A stretch of DNA of 8,426 bases from Chloroflexota bacterium. GTDB taxonomy: Bacteria; Chloroflexota; Dehalococcoidia; DSTF01; JACRBR01. A program made the position numbers and the translations under genes. The notes under the pieces are model-generated. The model was not told the DNA's origin. It did not search any database and saw only the letters and a list, made by a program, of their open reading frames with translations. Positions 1 to 5,790 of this stretch are shown here, in pieces. The stretch's first letter is position 1; every line of letters begins with the position of its first letter. The stretch lies in assembly GCA_016213125.1 (NCBI GenBank), contig JACRBR010000208.1, positions 1 through 8,426 on the forward strand. Direction: 5' to 3'.

Positions 1-6
1 CACGTG

Positions 7-1173
7 CTAGGTGGCCCGCGTCGCGACGCCTGCCACGATCTCGTACACCGTCGCCGACTTCCGGAAGCCCGCATCGAACCGGTCCGGATCCGGTGACGGG
101 ATCCCGGCCTGGTCGACGTCGAAGGCGGCCAGCACGCTGGCGCGTCGGGAGGCGTCCAACTCGGACAGGACGTCGTCGAGGAGCAGCACCGGCTTCTCGC
201 CCGAGCGGGCGTACAGGAGGCGGGCCTCCGCCAGCCGCAGCGACAGGGCCGCCGTGCGCTGCTGGCCGCGGGAGGCGAACGAGGCCGCGGGCTCGCCGCC
301 GAGCGTCATCGACAGGTCGTCGCGGTGGGGGCCGCTCAGCGTGACGCCGGCGGCGATGTCGCGCGAACGGTTGGCGCGCAGCTTCTCGAGCAGCGCCGCC
401 TCGGCTTCCTCCGCGGCGGCATCGGCGATGCGTTCCGCCTTCCAGCCCTCCGCGAAACGCGGCGCGTACGCTACCTCGAAGCGCTCGCGCTCGCCGCTGA
501 GCCGCGCGTGCCCGGCGGCAGCGTGTACCGCCAGCTCGGCGACGGCTGCGGCGCGTGCCTGGGCGATGCCGGTGGCCTCGCGCGCCATCTCCTCGTCCCA
601 GTAGTCCAGCTCGTCGCGCTTGCCGTCGCCCTCCTGGATGCGTTTCAGCAGCGCGTTCCGCTGCGTGATGACCTTGTTGTAGCGCGAGAGCGTGCGGCCG
701 TAGCGGTGGTCGGCCTGCGTCAGCATCACGTCGAGATATCGCCGCCGCATGCCGGGGGAGCCGCGTACCAGCTCCATGTCGTTGGTGGTGAAGAGCACGG
801 CGGTGATCTGCCCCGCCGCGTCGGTGCCGCGCTTCGCGACGCCGTTCACCTTGAACCGCTTCGACGCCACGAGCCCCCGCGCGCCCTCCCGGCCGACCAC
901 CGTCAGCTCGACCGTCACCTCGCCGTCGCCCCGCACGGCCGTGCCCATGACGCGTGCGAAGGGCTGCGTCTCATCGCGCGTACTCCAGGCGATGTAGTCG
1001 GCGTCGCCCTCCGCGCGGTCCGCGCGCCCCGTCGCCAGCAGGGAGATCGCCTCGAGGACGTTCGTCTTGCCCTGCGCGTTCTCCCCGAGCAGCAGCACCA
1101 CGCCGGGCGTCGCCTCGACGGTCTGGCTCGCGTAGTTGCGGAAGTTGGTCAGCGAGAGCGCCCGCAGGTACAT
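7..1173 (-). CDS. recF: RecF, DNA replication/repair SMC-like ATPase
   Basis: RecF binds single-strand gaps and double/single-strand junctions and, with RecO and RecR, helps load RecA during gap repair in the cytoplasm. The 388-aa protein has the full family layout and normal length. The N-terminus runs into the Walker A loop GENAQGKTN at residues 30-38. A helical middle region (about 150-265) carries the RRRYLD motif (143-148). GPHRDDL lies at 281-287, the ABC-type signature SRGQQRT at 301-307, Walker B with D-loop (VLLLDDVLSELD) at 329-340. The ATG start is 4 residues before the usual L-x-L-x-N-F-R-N opening, as in most RecF proteins; the Shine-Dalgarno in front is weak. One oddity: the C-terminal segment that usually reads Q-(I/L)-(I/L)-T-(S/T)-T-D reads QAGIPSPDPDRF (355-366). 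The gene is divergent from the next one and is not preceded by dnaN here. The identification is secure. Confidence 0.97.
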   Translation of the reverse strand: MYLRALSLTNFRNYASQTVEATPGVVLLLGENAQGKTNVLEAISLLATGRADRAEGDADYIAWSTRDETQPFARVMGTAVRGDGEVTVELTVVGREGARGLVASKRFKVNGVAKRGTDAAGQITAVLFTTNDMELVRGSPGMRRRYLDVMLTQADHRYGRTLSRYNKVITQRNALLKRIQEGDGKRDELDYWDEEMAREATGIAQARAAAVAELAVHAAAGHARLSGERERFEVAYAPRFAEGWKAERIADAAAEEAEAALLEKLRANRSRDIAAGVTLSGPHRDDLSMTLGGEPAASFASRGQQRTAALSLRLAEARLLYARSGEKPVLLLDDVLSELDASRRASVLAAFDVDQAGIPSPDPDRFDAGFRKSATVYEIVAGVATRAT

Positions 1174-1194
1174 CGCCCGCGAGTGTAGCGGTTA

Positions 1195-1298
1195 GGGGCG
1201 AGGGACAAGGGGTCAGGGACAAGGGGGTAGGGACAAGGGACAAGGGGGTAGGGACAGGGGGTAGGGACAGGGGACAGGGGACAAGGGGTTAGGGGACG
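1195..1298 (+). repeat. G-rich heptanucleotide tandem array (consensus GGGACAA), potential G-quadruplex
   Basis: About 15 tandem units of 7 nt begin 21 nt upstream of the recF start codon. The commonest units are GGGACAA and GGGACAG, interspersed with variants such as GGGGTCA, GGGGGTA and GGGGTTA; one unit (1258-1263) is only 6 nt. Every unit opens with at least three G, so the plus strand satisfies the G3-N(1-7) quadruplex pattern many times over. The minus strand, which is the recF sense strand, is correspondingly C-rich. The array fills the divergent intergenic region on the recF side and has no coding potential of its own. Confidence 0.9.
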
Positions 1299-1357
1299 TC
1301 GGGGCCGTCTCTTTGTAACGTCCGGGAACCAGAAATCGTCAATACGGAAGGAGGGAC

Positions 1358-1369
1358 GCGGGCGCCCGC
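1358..1369. promoter_or_regulatory. 12-bp perfect palindrome, candidate operator
   Basis: GCGGGCGCCCGC reads identically on both strands. It is flanked by a nearly concentric second dyad, CGGAA at 1345-1349 and TTCCG at 1377-1381. It lies about 30 nt upstream of the candidate -10 box of the following gene, a usual place for a regulator site. GC-rich DNA makes such palindromes easier to find by chance, so the functional reading is tentative. Confidence 0.3.
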
Positions 1370-1397
1370 CCGGCTATTCCGAACCGCCGGGCCGCGA

Positions 1398-1403
1398 TAT
1401 GAT
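1398..1403 (+). promoter_or_regulatory. Candidate -10 box (TATGAT) for the EtfD-like gene
   Basis: TATGAT differs from the TATAAT consensus at one position and sits 35 nt upstream of the TTG start, which would give a leader of roughly 30 nt. No good -35 hexamer is visible at 15-18 nt spacing (1375-1380 is TATTCC). It is flanked by a 6-bp inverted repeat, CGCCGG (1385-1390) and CCGGCG (1407-1412). Confidence 0.4.
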
Positions 1404-1425
1404 CCTCCGGCGAGAACGAAGACTC

Positions 1426-1432
1426 AGGAGGG
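1426..1432 (+). promoter_or_regulatory. Strong ribosome binding site that fixes a TTG start
   Basis: AGGAGGG lies 6 nt before TTG at 1439-1441. There is no ATG or GTG in the same frame near this site, so this Shine-Dalgarno supports TTG as the start codon of the 721-aa protein. Confidence 0.8.
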
Positions 1433-1438
1433 CCGCCG

Positions 1439-3604
1439 TTGCTCCCCAGCCAAGAAGTACCGGGCAACTACATCTACTGGATTTCGCTGGCCGGCCTGAT
1501 CGGCTTCGCCCTCTACTCCATCTCCGTCAAGGTCTCCGTCTTCGCGCGCGGCCGCCCGGACTGGCGCTTCGACCACCTGGTCGAGCGGGTGACCTCGCTG
1601 GTCCCGTACCTGCTGGGCAACGCGTGGGTAGCGCGGAAGCAGTACTGGTACAGCGGGATCCTGCACTCGCTCATTTACTGGGGCTTCATCGTCCTGCAGG
1701 TCCGCACGATCAACTTCCTCCTGAAGGGATTCAACGAGGACATCTCGCTGGAGCACGGCGCCGGCATCGGCATCCTGCAGGACGGCTACGACGTGCTCAT
1801 CCGGGCGCCGATGGACGTCTTCAACATCCTGGTGCTCGTCGGGTGCGGGATGGCGGCGTGGCAGCGGCGGTTCTGGAAGCCCGCCCGCATGACCTTCAAC
1901 ATGGATGCCTGGCTCATCCTGTTCTTCATCGCCTTCCTCATGGTGACCGACGTCTTCACGAACAGCTTCGAGATCGCGTCCGACCCCGGGCGCAACGGCG
2001 AGAAATTCTCGTTCCTTGCCTACGGCCTGTCGGAGGTGTGGAACAACATCGGCATGTCGCAGGGCGTGAAGGAGGGCATGCTCACGTTCTGGTGGTACGC
2101 CCACCTCTACGACTTCCTGCTCTTCCTGAACTACTTGCCCTATAGCAAGCACTCCCACGTGCTCAGCGTCGTCTTCAACGTCGCCTACCGCCGCATCGAG
2201 CCCACCGGCAAGCTGCAACCCATCAAGGACTTCGAGGCACTCGAGCGCTTCGGCGCCAACCAGATCGAGGACCTCACCTGGAAGCAGATGCTCGACGCCT
2301 ACACCTGCACAGAGTGCGGGCGCTGCGAGATAAACTGCCCCGCCTTCCTCACCGGCAAGGAGCTCTCGCCGAAGAAGATCATGCACGACCTCCGCGGCGT
2401 CGTGGAGCAGGAGGTGCGGAAGATCCAGTCGCCGCTGTTCGTCTGGGACGCCTTGAAACCGCCCTCGGAGAGCGCGAACGGCAACGGCCACGCGCCCGCC
2501 GCTGGCAACCTCACCCTCATCGAGGCGGTCGGCTTCAACCCCATCTGGGACTGCGTGACCTGCGGCGCCTGCATGTTCCAGTGCCCGGTGTTCATCGAGC
2601 ACGTGCCATACCTGCAGGACATGCGGCGCTTCCTCACCATGAACGAAGCCAACATGCCTGAGACCGCCGCGGCCACGCTGATGCAGATCGAACAGCGCGG
2701 TCATCCGTGGCGCGGCACGCAGTTCACGCGTTCGTCGTGGATGGAGGGGCTCGACATCCCCACGTTTGACGGCAGCCAGAAGTACCTGTACTGGGTCGGC
2801 TGCTCCGGGGCGATGGTGGACCGCAACATCCCCATCACCCGCGCCGTCGCCCGCCTGCTGACCGAGGCCGGCGTCAGCTTCGGCTGCCTGGGCGAGGAGG
2901 AGCAGTGCACGGGCGACCCGGCACGCCGGCTGGGCAACGAGTACCTGTACCAGGAGCAGGCGAAGTCCCTCATCGAGGTGCTGAAGGCGAAAGGCGTCGA
3001 GCGCATCATCACCAACTGCCCCCACTGCTTCAACACGATGCAGAACGAGTACCCGGACTTCGATGGAACATTCGAGGTCATCCACCACACCACCTTCCTG
3101 AACAAGCTGCTGAGCGACGGCGCGCTGGTGCCGAAGAACGACCTGCCGCTGGCCATCACCTACCACGACTCGTGCTACCTGGGCCGCCATAACGGCAACT
3201 ACGACAGCCCGCGCGACATCATCGACCGGCTGCCCGGCGGCTCGCGCGTCGAGATGCCGCGCAGCCGCGAGTGGAGCTTCTGCTGCGGCGCCGGCGGCTC
3301 GCACATGTGGGTCGAGGAGTCGAAGGGGAAGCGCATCAACGTCGCCCGCACCGAGGAAGCGCAGGAGACCTGCGCGCAGATCGTCGCCACGGCCTGCCCC
3401 TTCTGCATCCAGATGTTCGAGGACGGGATCCCCACCGTACAGCCCGACGAAGAGAAGCGGATGAAGACCTTCGACGTGGCGGAGCTGCTGGAGCTAACCG
3501 TCATCGGCCGCCCCTCCGGCGGCTCGCCAGCGTCCGACGCGATGGGCATCGGCCCCGGTGGCGATTCGCCCCCCGCGCTCGAGGCAGAGCCGGTCGAGGC
3601 GTAG
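1439..3604 (+). CDS. Membrane-bound HdrD/EtfD-like iron-sulfur oxidoreductase (probable ETF:menaquinone oxidoreductase)
   Basis: This 721-aa protein joins a membrane cytochrome-like part to a soluble iron-sulfur part. About five hydrophobic helices (roughly residues 11-35, 72-96, 126-141, 156-174 and 214-233) resemble the gamma subunit of nitrate reductase; H76, H222 and nearby histidines could bind haem b. Two [4Fe-4S] motifs follow: C290, C293, C296, C300 and C372, C375, C378, C382. Two CCG (cysteine-rich, HdrD/GlpC) domains end it. The first has C455, C483, C490, C527, C530, with the spaced G-C-L-G-E-E-E-Q-C-T-G-D form. The second is canonical, with C579, C615-C616, C653, C656. The family passes electrons from electron-transfer flavoprotein or a similar donor to menaquinone; mycobacterial EtfD is the best-known relative. 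That substrate is inferred: no etfAB or acyl-CoA dehydrogenase gene is in the window. The C-terminal tail (about 691-721) is low-complexity. It starts at TTG. Confidence 0.88.
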   Translation: MLPSQEVPGNYIYWISLAGLIGFALYSISVKVSVFARGRPDWRFDHLVERVTSLVPYLLGNAWVARKQYWYSGILHSLIYWGFIVLQVRTINFLLKGFNEDISLEHGAGIGILQDGYDVLIRAPMDVFNILVLVGCGMAAWQRRFWKPARMTFNMDAWLILFFIAFLMVTDVFTNSFEIASDPGRNGEKFSFLAYGLSEVWNNIGMSQGVKEGMLTFWWYAHLYDFLLFLNYLPYSKHSHVLSVVFNVAYRRIEPTGKLQPIKDFEALERFGANQIEDLTWKQMLDAYTCTECGRCEINCPAFLTGKELSPKKIMHDLRGVVEQEVRKIQSPLFVWDALKPPSESANGNGHAPAAGNLTLIEAVGFNPIWDCVTCGACMFQCPVFIEHVPYLQDMRRFLTMNEANMPETAAATLMQIEQRGHPWRGTQFTRSSWMEGLDIPTFDGSQKYLYWVGCSGAMVDRNIPITRAVARLLTEAGVSFGCLGEEEQCTGDPARRLGNEYLYQEQAKSLIEVLKAKGVERIITNCPHCFNTMQNEYPDFDGTFEVIHHTTFLNKLLSDGALVPKNDLPLAITYHDSCYLGRHNGNYDSPRDIIDRLPGGSRVEMPRSREWSFCCGAGGSHMWVEESKGKRINVARTEEAQETCAQIVATACPFCIQMFEDGIPTVQPDEEKRMKTFDVAELLELTVIGRPSGGSPASDAMGIGPGGDSPPALEAEPVEA

Positions 3605-3624
3605 CGAGCGGGCAGGCGGTGTGA

Positions 3625-4059
3625 ATGGATACCTCGGACCGGGATAACGAACGGTCACCGCAGGAGTGGCTCGATGTCATCGAGCGGCTGGGTGCAATAG
3701 TCCCCGGTGGCGTTGAGTGGAGTTCCCTGTCCGAGGGCTTGGCCTATGTCATGGCCGGTGAGGCGGCGCAGGCGCTGGTACGCGACCTCCAGGCAGAGGC
3801 GACGAATTACTTCCCGGACTTCTTCGAAGAACTCGAGGGCCTTCTGGCTAGAGCCGATCCAGCCGAGCGAGAACTGCTCGTCGTCGGGTTCGTGGAGGGG
3901 CTACAGAACGTCTCTCTCAACAACGAAGTACCACTCAGCCGTTGGGATCCATGGCTCCGTGACCTCACTCGCGAAGGGTGGGATGTGATCAGCGGGTTTT
4001 GGAGTGGCAAGTTGAAGAAGGGATCCCTGGATATCTACCTGCAAACCGGGCATCGGTGA
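3625..4059 (+). CDS. Small acidic protein of unknown function
   Basis: I do not recognise this 144-aa protein. It is acidic, rich in Glu, Asp, Trp and Leu, without signal peptide, membrane segment or cysteines. It looks helical, with segments around residues 12-24, 34-60 (ending YFPDFFEELEGLLARAD), 77-92 (ERELLVVGFVEGLQNV) and a Trp-rich C-terminal part (W107, W110, W119, W126). The ATG lies 20 nt after the upstream stop, behind a weak G-rich Shine-Dalgarno (about 3609-3617), so it may be co-transcribed with the EtfD-like gene. Codon use is visibly less G/C-biased at third positions than in the neighbours, which hints at later acquisition. The size and acidity are reminiscent of immunity-type or small helical DUF proteins, but no toxin gene is adjacent, so I assign no function. 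Confidence 0.75.
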   Translation: MDTSDRDNERSPQEWLDVIERLGAIVPGGVEWSSLSEGLAYVMAGEAAQALVRDLQAEATNYFPDFFEELEGLLARADPAERELLVVGFVEGLQNVSLNNEVPLSRWDPWLRDLTREGWDVISGFWSGKLKKGSLDIYLQTGHR

Positions 4060-4090
4060 TACGCGGTTCCTTCGTTCTGACAGACTGTCC

Positions 4091-4118
4091 GCCCTCGCAA
4101 CCGAGGCGCTTTCTTGTT
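4091..4118 (+). terminator. Probable intrinsic terminator after the orphan gene
   Basis: CCTCG (4093-4097) pairs with CGAGG (4102-4106) around a CAAC loop; the stem can be extended by GC/GC across one bulged base. It is followed by a T-rich run (TTTCTTGTTATT). It starts 31 nt after the stop codon and separates the EtfD-like/orphan unit from the surface-protein gene. Confidence 0.55.
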
Positions 4119-4125
4119 ATTCGAC

Positions 4126-4169
4126 CTTATGGTCGTGCGTAATCCGGTGGCGCGATCGCTGACCATAAG
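4126..4169. promoter_or_regulatory. 9-bp inverted repeat upstream of the surface-protein gene, candidate operator
   Basis: CTTATGGTC (4126-4134) and GACCATAAG (4161-4169) are perfect reverse complements separated by 26 nt. Nested in it are a short hairpin (CGACC-TTAT-GGTCG, 4122-4135) and the palindrome GCGATCGC (4152-4159). A perfect TTGACA hexamer follows at 4173-4178, though no convincing -10 lies 16-18 nt beyond it. A second 7-bp inverted repeat, CACTATC (4185-4191) and GATAGTG (4221-4227), sits in the rest of the leader. Spacing suggests an operator or RNA structure; the regulator is unknown. Confidence 0.4.
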
Positions 4170-4270
4170 CGTTTGACAGTAGCGCACTATCGAAGCGTTG
4201 CCCGATGTCAAGTCGTGTGAGATAGTGGCTGCGTCCCCGCAGGGAAGTTCCTGGCGAACCAAACGAGTCC

Positions 4271-4277
4271 GGAGGAG
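4271..4277 (+). promoter_or_regulatory. Ribosome binding site that fixes the ATG at 4288
   Basis: GGAGGAG lies 10 nt before ATG at 4288. The reading frame stays open upstream to a TTG at 4198, but only the 4288 start has a Shine-Dalgarno and puts a signal peptide at the N-terminus. Confidence 0.8.
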
Positions 4278-4287
4278 TGCTCGTACC

Positions 4288-5184
4288 ATGACGACGTACG
4301 CTCGCGTGCTAGCCGCTGCCGCCGCGTTGATCGCGGCACTTTCGCTGTCGATCGTCGTGGTCACACAGGCCGCGAGCGTTTCGTCCGGCGGCACGTCGTG
4401 GTATCCGACCGCCGCCGCCACAGAGACGGCCGCCGTCACGCGTACTGTCCTCGCCACGAAGACCACCGGCGTAACCGCCACACCAGTGGTTTCGCGCACG
4501 GCCGGCGCCACGACCACCGCCGTCATCACGCGCACACCCGCGGCCACAAGGACGGCGGGCACCGCGACCGCGCATGTGACGGGCACGCCCGGCACCGCGA
4601 CGCCGACGGAAGATATCACCGGCACGCCCGGCACCGGCACTCCGACCGAAGACACCGCTACGGAGACGCCGGGCACTTCGACGCCGGGCACTTCGACGCC
4701 GACCGCCACCACGACGCCGACCTCCACGCCTACGGCCGTGGACACCGCGACGCCGACCGCGACCTCCACGAATACGCCCGTGACTGCGACCGCGACGCCA
4801 GTGACCGCGACGCCCACGCCTGTGACTGCGACCGCGACGCCAGTGACCGCGACGCCCACGCCGGTGACTGCGACGTCAACGCCGGTCACAACCACGGCGA
4901 CCCCGTCGAAGACATCCCCGGCGAAGACGCACACGCCCACCTCGTCGTCGGGAACTGGCACGCCGAGCGCCAGCGTGACCGCGCCGTCTTCGTCGCCCAC
5001 CTCGATCAACACCGTGCTGGGCATCGAGCGCCCGATTCCCGGAGGCCCGAACCGGATCCTGCCCTCCACGGGCGATGGCACGGAATCTTCGGGCTCGACC
5101 CTGCTGGTCGCGCTGGCCGGGCTCGCGGCGGGAGCGGGCATCCTTGCCGGTATCGTCGCGGCCGCCCGGCGCCGCCAACCGTAG
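4288..5184 (+). CDS. Secreted Thr/Pro-rich stalk protein with LPxTG-type C-terminal sorting signal
   Basis: This 298-aa protein is exported and probably held at the cell surface. Residues 1-29 form a signal peptide with a long hydrophobic core (about 8-26) and likely cleavage near TQA (26-28). The body (about 40-240) is almost entirely Thr, Pro, Ala, Val and Ser, with pentads (GTSTP) at 129-138 and six heptads of the type VTATxTP at 165-206: an extended, possibly O-glycosylated stalk. No catalytic or binding domain is visible. The C-terminus has the three parts of a sortase signal: LPSTG at 258-262, a hydrophobic helix at about 271-293, and RRRQP at the very end. No sortase gene is in the window, so covalent anchoring is inferred; the helix alone could hold it in the membrane. 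It lies alone between a terminator and a GC-rich hairpin. It could be a spacer or adhesin-like coat protein; the exact role is unknown. Confidence 0.82.
   Translation: MTTYARVLAAAAALIAALSLSIVVVTQAASVSSGGTSWYPTAAATETAAVTRTVLATKTTGVTATPVVSRTAGATTTAVITRTPAATRTAGTATAHVTGTPGTATPTEDITGTPGTGTPTEDTATETPGTSTPGTSTPTATTTPTSTPTAVDTATPTATSTNTPVTATATPVTATPTPVTATATPVTATPTPVTATSTPVTTTATPSKTSPAKTHTPTSSSGTGTPSASVTAPSSSPTSINTVLGIERPIPGGPNRILPSTGDGTESSGSTLLVALAGLAAGAGILAGIVAAARRRQP
4780..4905 (+). repeat. In-frame 21-nt tandem repeats with a 42-nt higher-order unit
   Basis: Six 21-nt units each encode seven residues (VTATATP, VTATPTP and variants). Units 1-2 (4780-4821) and 3-4 (4822-4863) form two copies of a 42-nt block that differ only in the last base; units 5 and 6 are more diverged. 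The near-identity at silent positions points to recent duplication and to likely length variation between strains. Confidence 0.85.
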
Positions 5185-5206
5185 AACCCGCGCATCTGCT
5201 ACGCAC

Positions 5207-5240
5207 GGACGGCGGCACCACCAGCGTGGCCGCCGTCTTG
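5207..5240 (+). terminator. GC-rich hairpin after the surface-protein gene, probable terminator
   Basis: GACGGCGG (5208-5215) pairs perfectly with CCGCCGTC (5230-5237), and inside it CCAC (5218-5221) pairs with GTGG (5226-5229) around a CAGC loop, leaving a 2-nt bulge. The 12-bp stem starts 23 nt after the stop codon. Only a short T-containing run (TTGTC) follows, so termination may be partial. Confidence 0.55.
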
Positions 5241-5323
5241 TCATCGCTCCTGACAAGCGCGTGTCACCAGCGATCTTGATCCGGCCGCGCCTCCTGACAC
5301 AATGTTGGCAGGAGGACGGGTTT
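5237..5323 (+). promoter_or_regulatory. Leader with two anti-Shine-Dalgarno copies and alternative hairpins
   Basis: Hairpin A is a perfect 7-bp stem, CTTGTCA (5237-5243) with TGACAAG (5251-5257). Hairpin B pairs CCTCCTGACA (5290-5299) with TGGCAGGAGG (5306-5315), nine of ten positions, around a 6-nt loop, and so buries the AGGAGG ribosome binding site of the next gene (5310-5315). The 9-mer CTCCTGACA occurs twice (5247-5255 and 5291-5299), so either copy could pair with the ribosome binding site. Such a layout allows alternative folds controlling translation of the VOC operon. No transcription start is known, so whether all of this is in the mRNA is inferred. Confidence 0.4.
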
Positions 5324-5743
5324 ATGATTGACAACTCCGCCGCTGGAGACGCGGCGTCACGAGTACACGAACGGAGCATGAAGATGGAAGTCGGACAGTT
5401 CGGAATCAACCTGACCAGCGAGCAGCCGGAGAAGCTGCAGGCGTTCTACCGCGACGTCGTCGGCCTGCCGAAGCGCCCCGACATGGGCGACGGCGCCTTT
5501 GCCCTTGGCGCCGCGACGCTCTTCGTCGACGGCCACAGTGAGACGAAGGGCGCCGCGAAGGAGCCCCAACGCTACCTGCTGGATCTGTTCATCGGCGATC
5601 TGCAGGCCGAGCAGGCGCGCCTCGAGGGCCAGGGCGTGAAGTTCATCCGCAAGGAGGGCAAGGAAGAGTGGGGTGGCACGATCTCGACCTTCTTCGACCC
5701 CGACGGCAACTACATCCAGCTCATCGGGATGCCCGCGCAATAA
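5324..5743 (+). CDS. VOC superfamily (glyoxalase/bleomycin-resistance fold) protein, copy 1
   Basis: This 139-aa protein is a single-domain member of the vicinal oxygen chelate superfamily (glyoxalase I, dioxygenases, bleomycin/fosfomycin resistance), which usually acts as a dimer. The ATG at 5324 has AGGAGG 8 nt upstream and is preferred. An internal ATG at 5384 (residue 21), also with a GGAG in front, would match the start of the paralogous next gene, so residues 1-20 may be an extension. Family features are the FYRDVVGLP motif (41-49) and DPDGNYIQL near the end (125-133). The usual metal ligands are not evident: Q132 replaces the C-terminal Glu and no His stands at the first-strand position; H71 is shared with copy 2. 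It may therefore bind a ligand rather than catalyse a metal-dependent reaction. It heads an operon with copy 2, a PPOX protein and a WYL regulator. Substrate unknown. Confidence 0.85.
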   Translation: MIDNSAAGDAASRVHERSMKMEVGQFGINLTSEQPEKLQAFYRDVVGLPKRPDMGDGAFALGAATLFVDGHSETKGAAKEPQRYLLDLFIGDLQAEQARLEGQGVKFIRKEGKEEWGGTISTFFDPDGNYIQLIGMPAQ

Positions 5744-5790
5744 CCACGAGCAGCTGTTCTCGCCATACTGCCGAATAGAGGGAGCGTGTT

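Noticed and set aside
325..1188. 287-aa open frame antisense to recF
   Set aside because: Arg/Ala/Leu-rich shadow of recF; no motif, no Shine-Dalgarno.
1195..1298. CRISPR array
   Set aside because: Period is 7 nt with no spacers and no cas genes; it is a simple tandem array.
1424..3304. 626-aa open frame antisense to the EtfD-like gene
   Set aside because: It is a mirror of the sense gene's GC-rich third positions; composition is Val/Ala/Arg/His/Asp-rich with no domain, while the sense strand encodes a clear multi-motif protein.
4152..4159. GCGATCGC as a cyanobacterial HIP1 element
   Set aside because: A single occurrence was noted, and the gene content does not point to cyanobacteria.
4173..4178. 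TTGACA as a full promoter for the stalk gene
   Set aside because: The -35 hexamer is perfect but no acceptable -10 lies 16-18 nt downstream, so it is noted only within the regulatory region.
4035..5195. 386-aa Val/Gly-rich open frame antisense to the stalk protein
   Set aside because: The beta-like VAVTGV repeats are the antisense reading of the Thr/Pro repeats. The true gene has a signal peptide, LPSTG and Shine-Dalgarno on the other strand.
4398..5279. His/Asp/Arg-rich 293-aa frame overlapping the stalk protein
   Set aside because: Frame-shifted reading of the same repeats; composition typical of an out-of-frame GC-rich sequence.
5075..5323. Upstream extension of the first VOC frame
   Set aside because: It overlaps the end of the stalk gene and the hairpin leader; AGGAGG at 5310 places the start at 5324.
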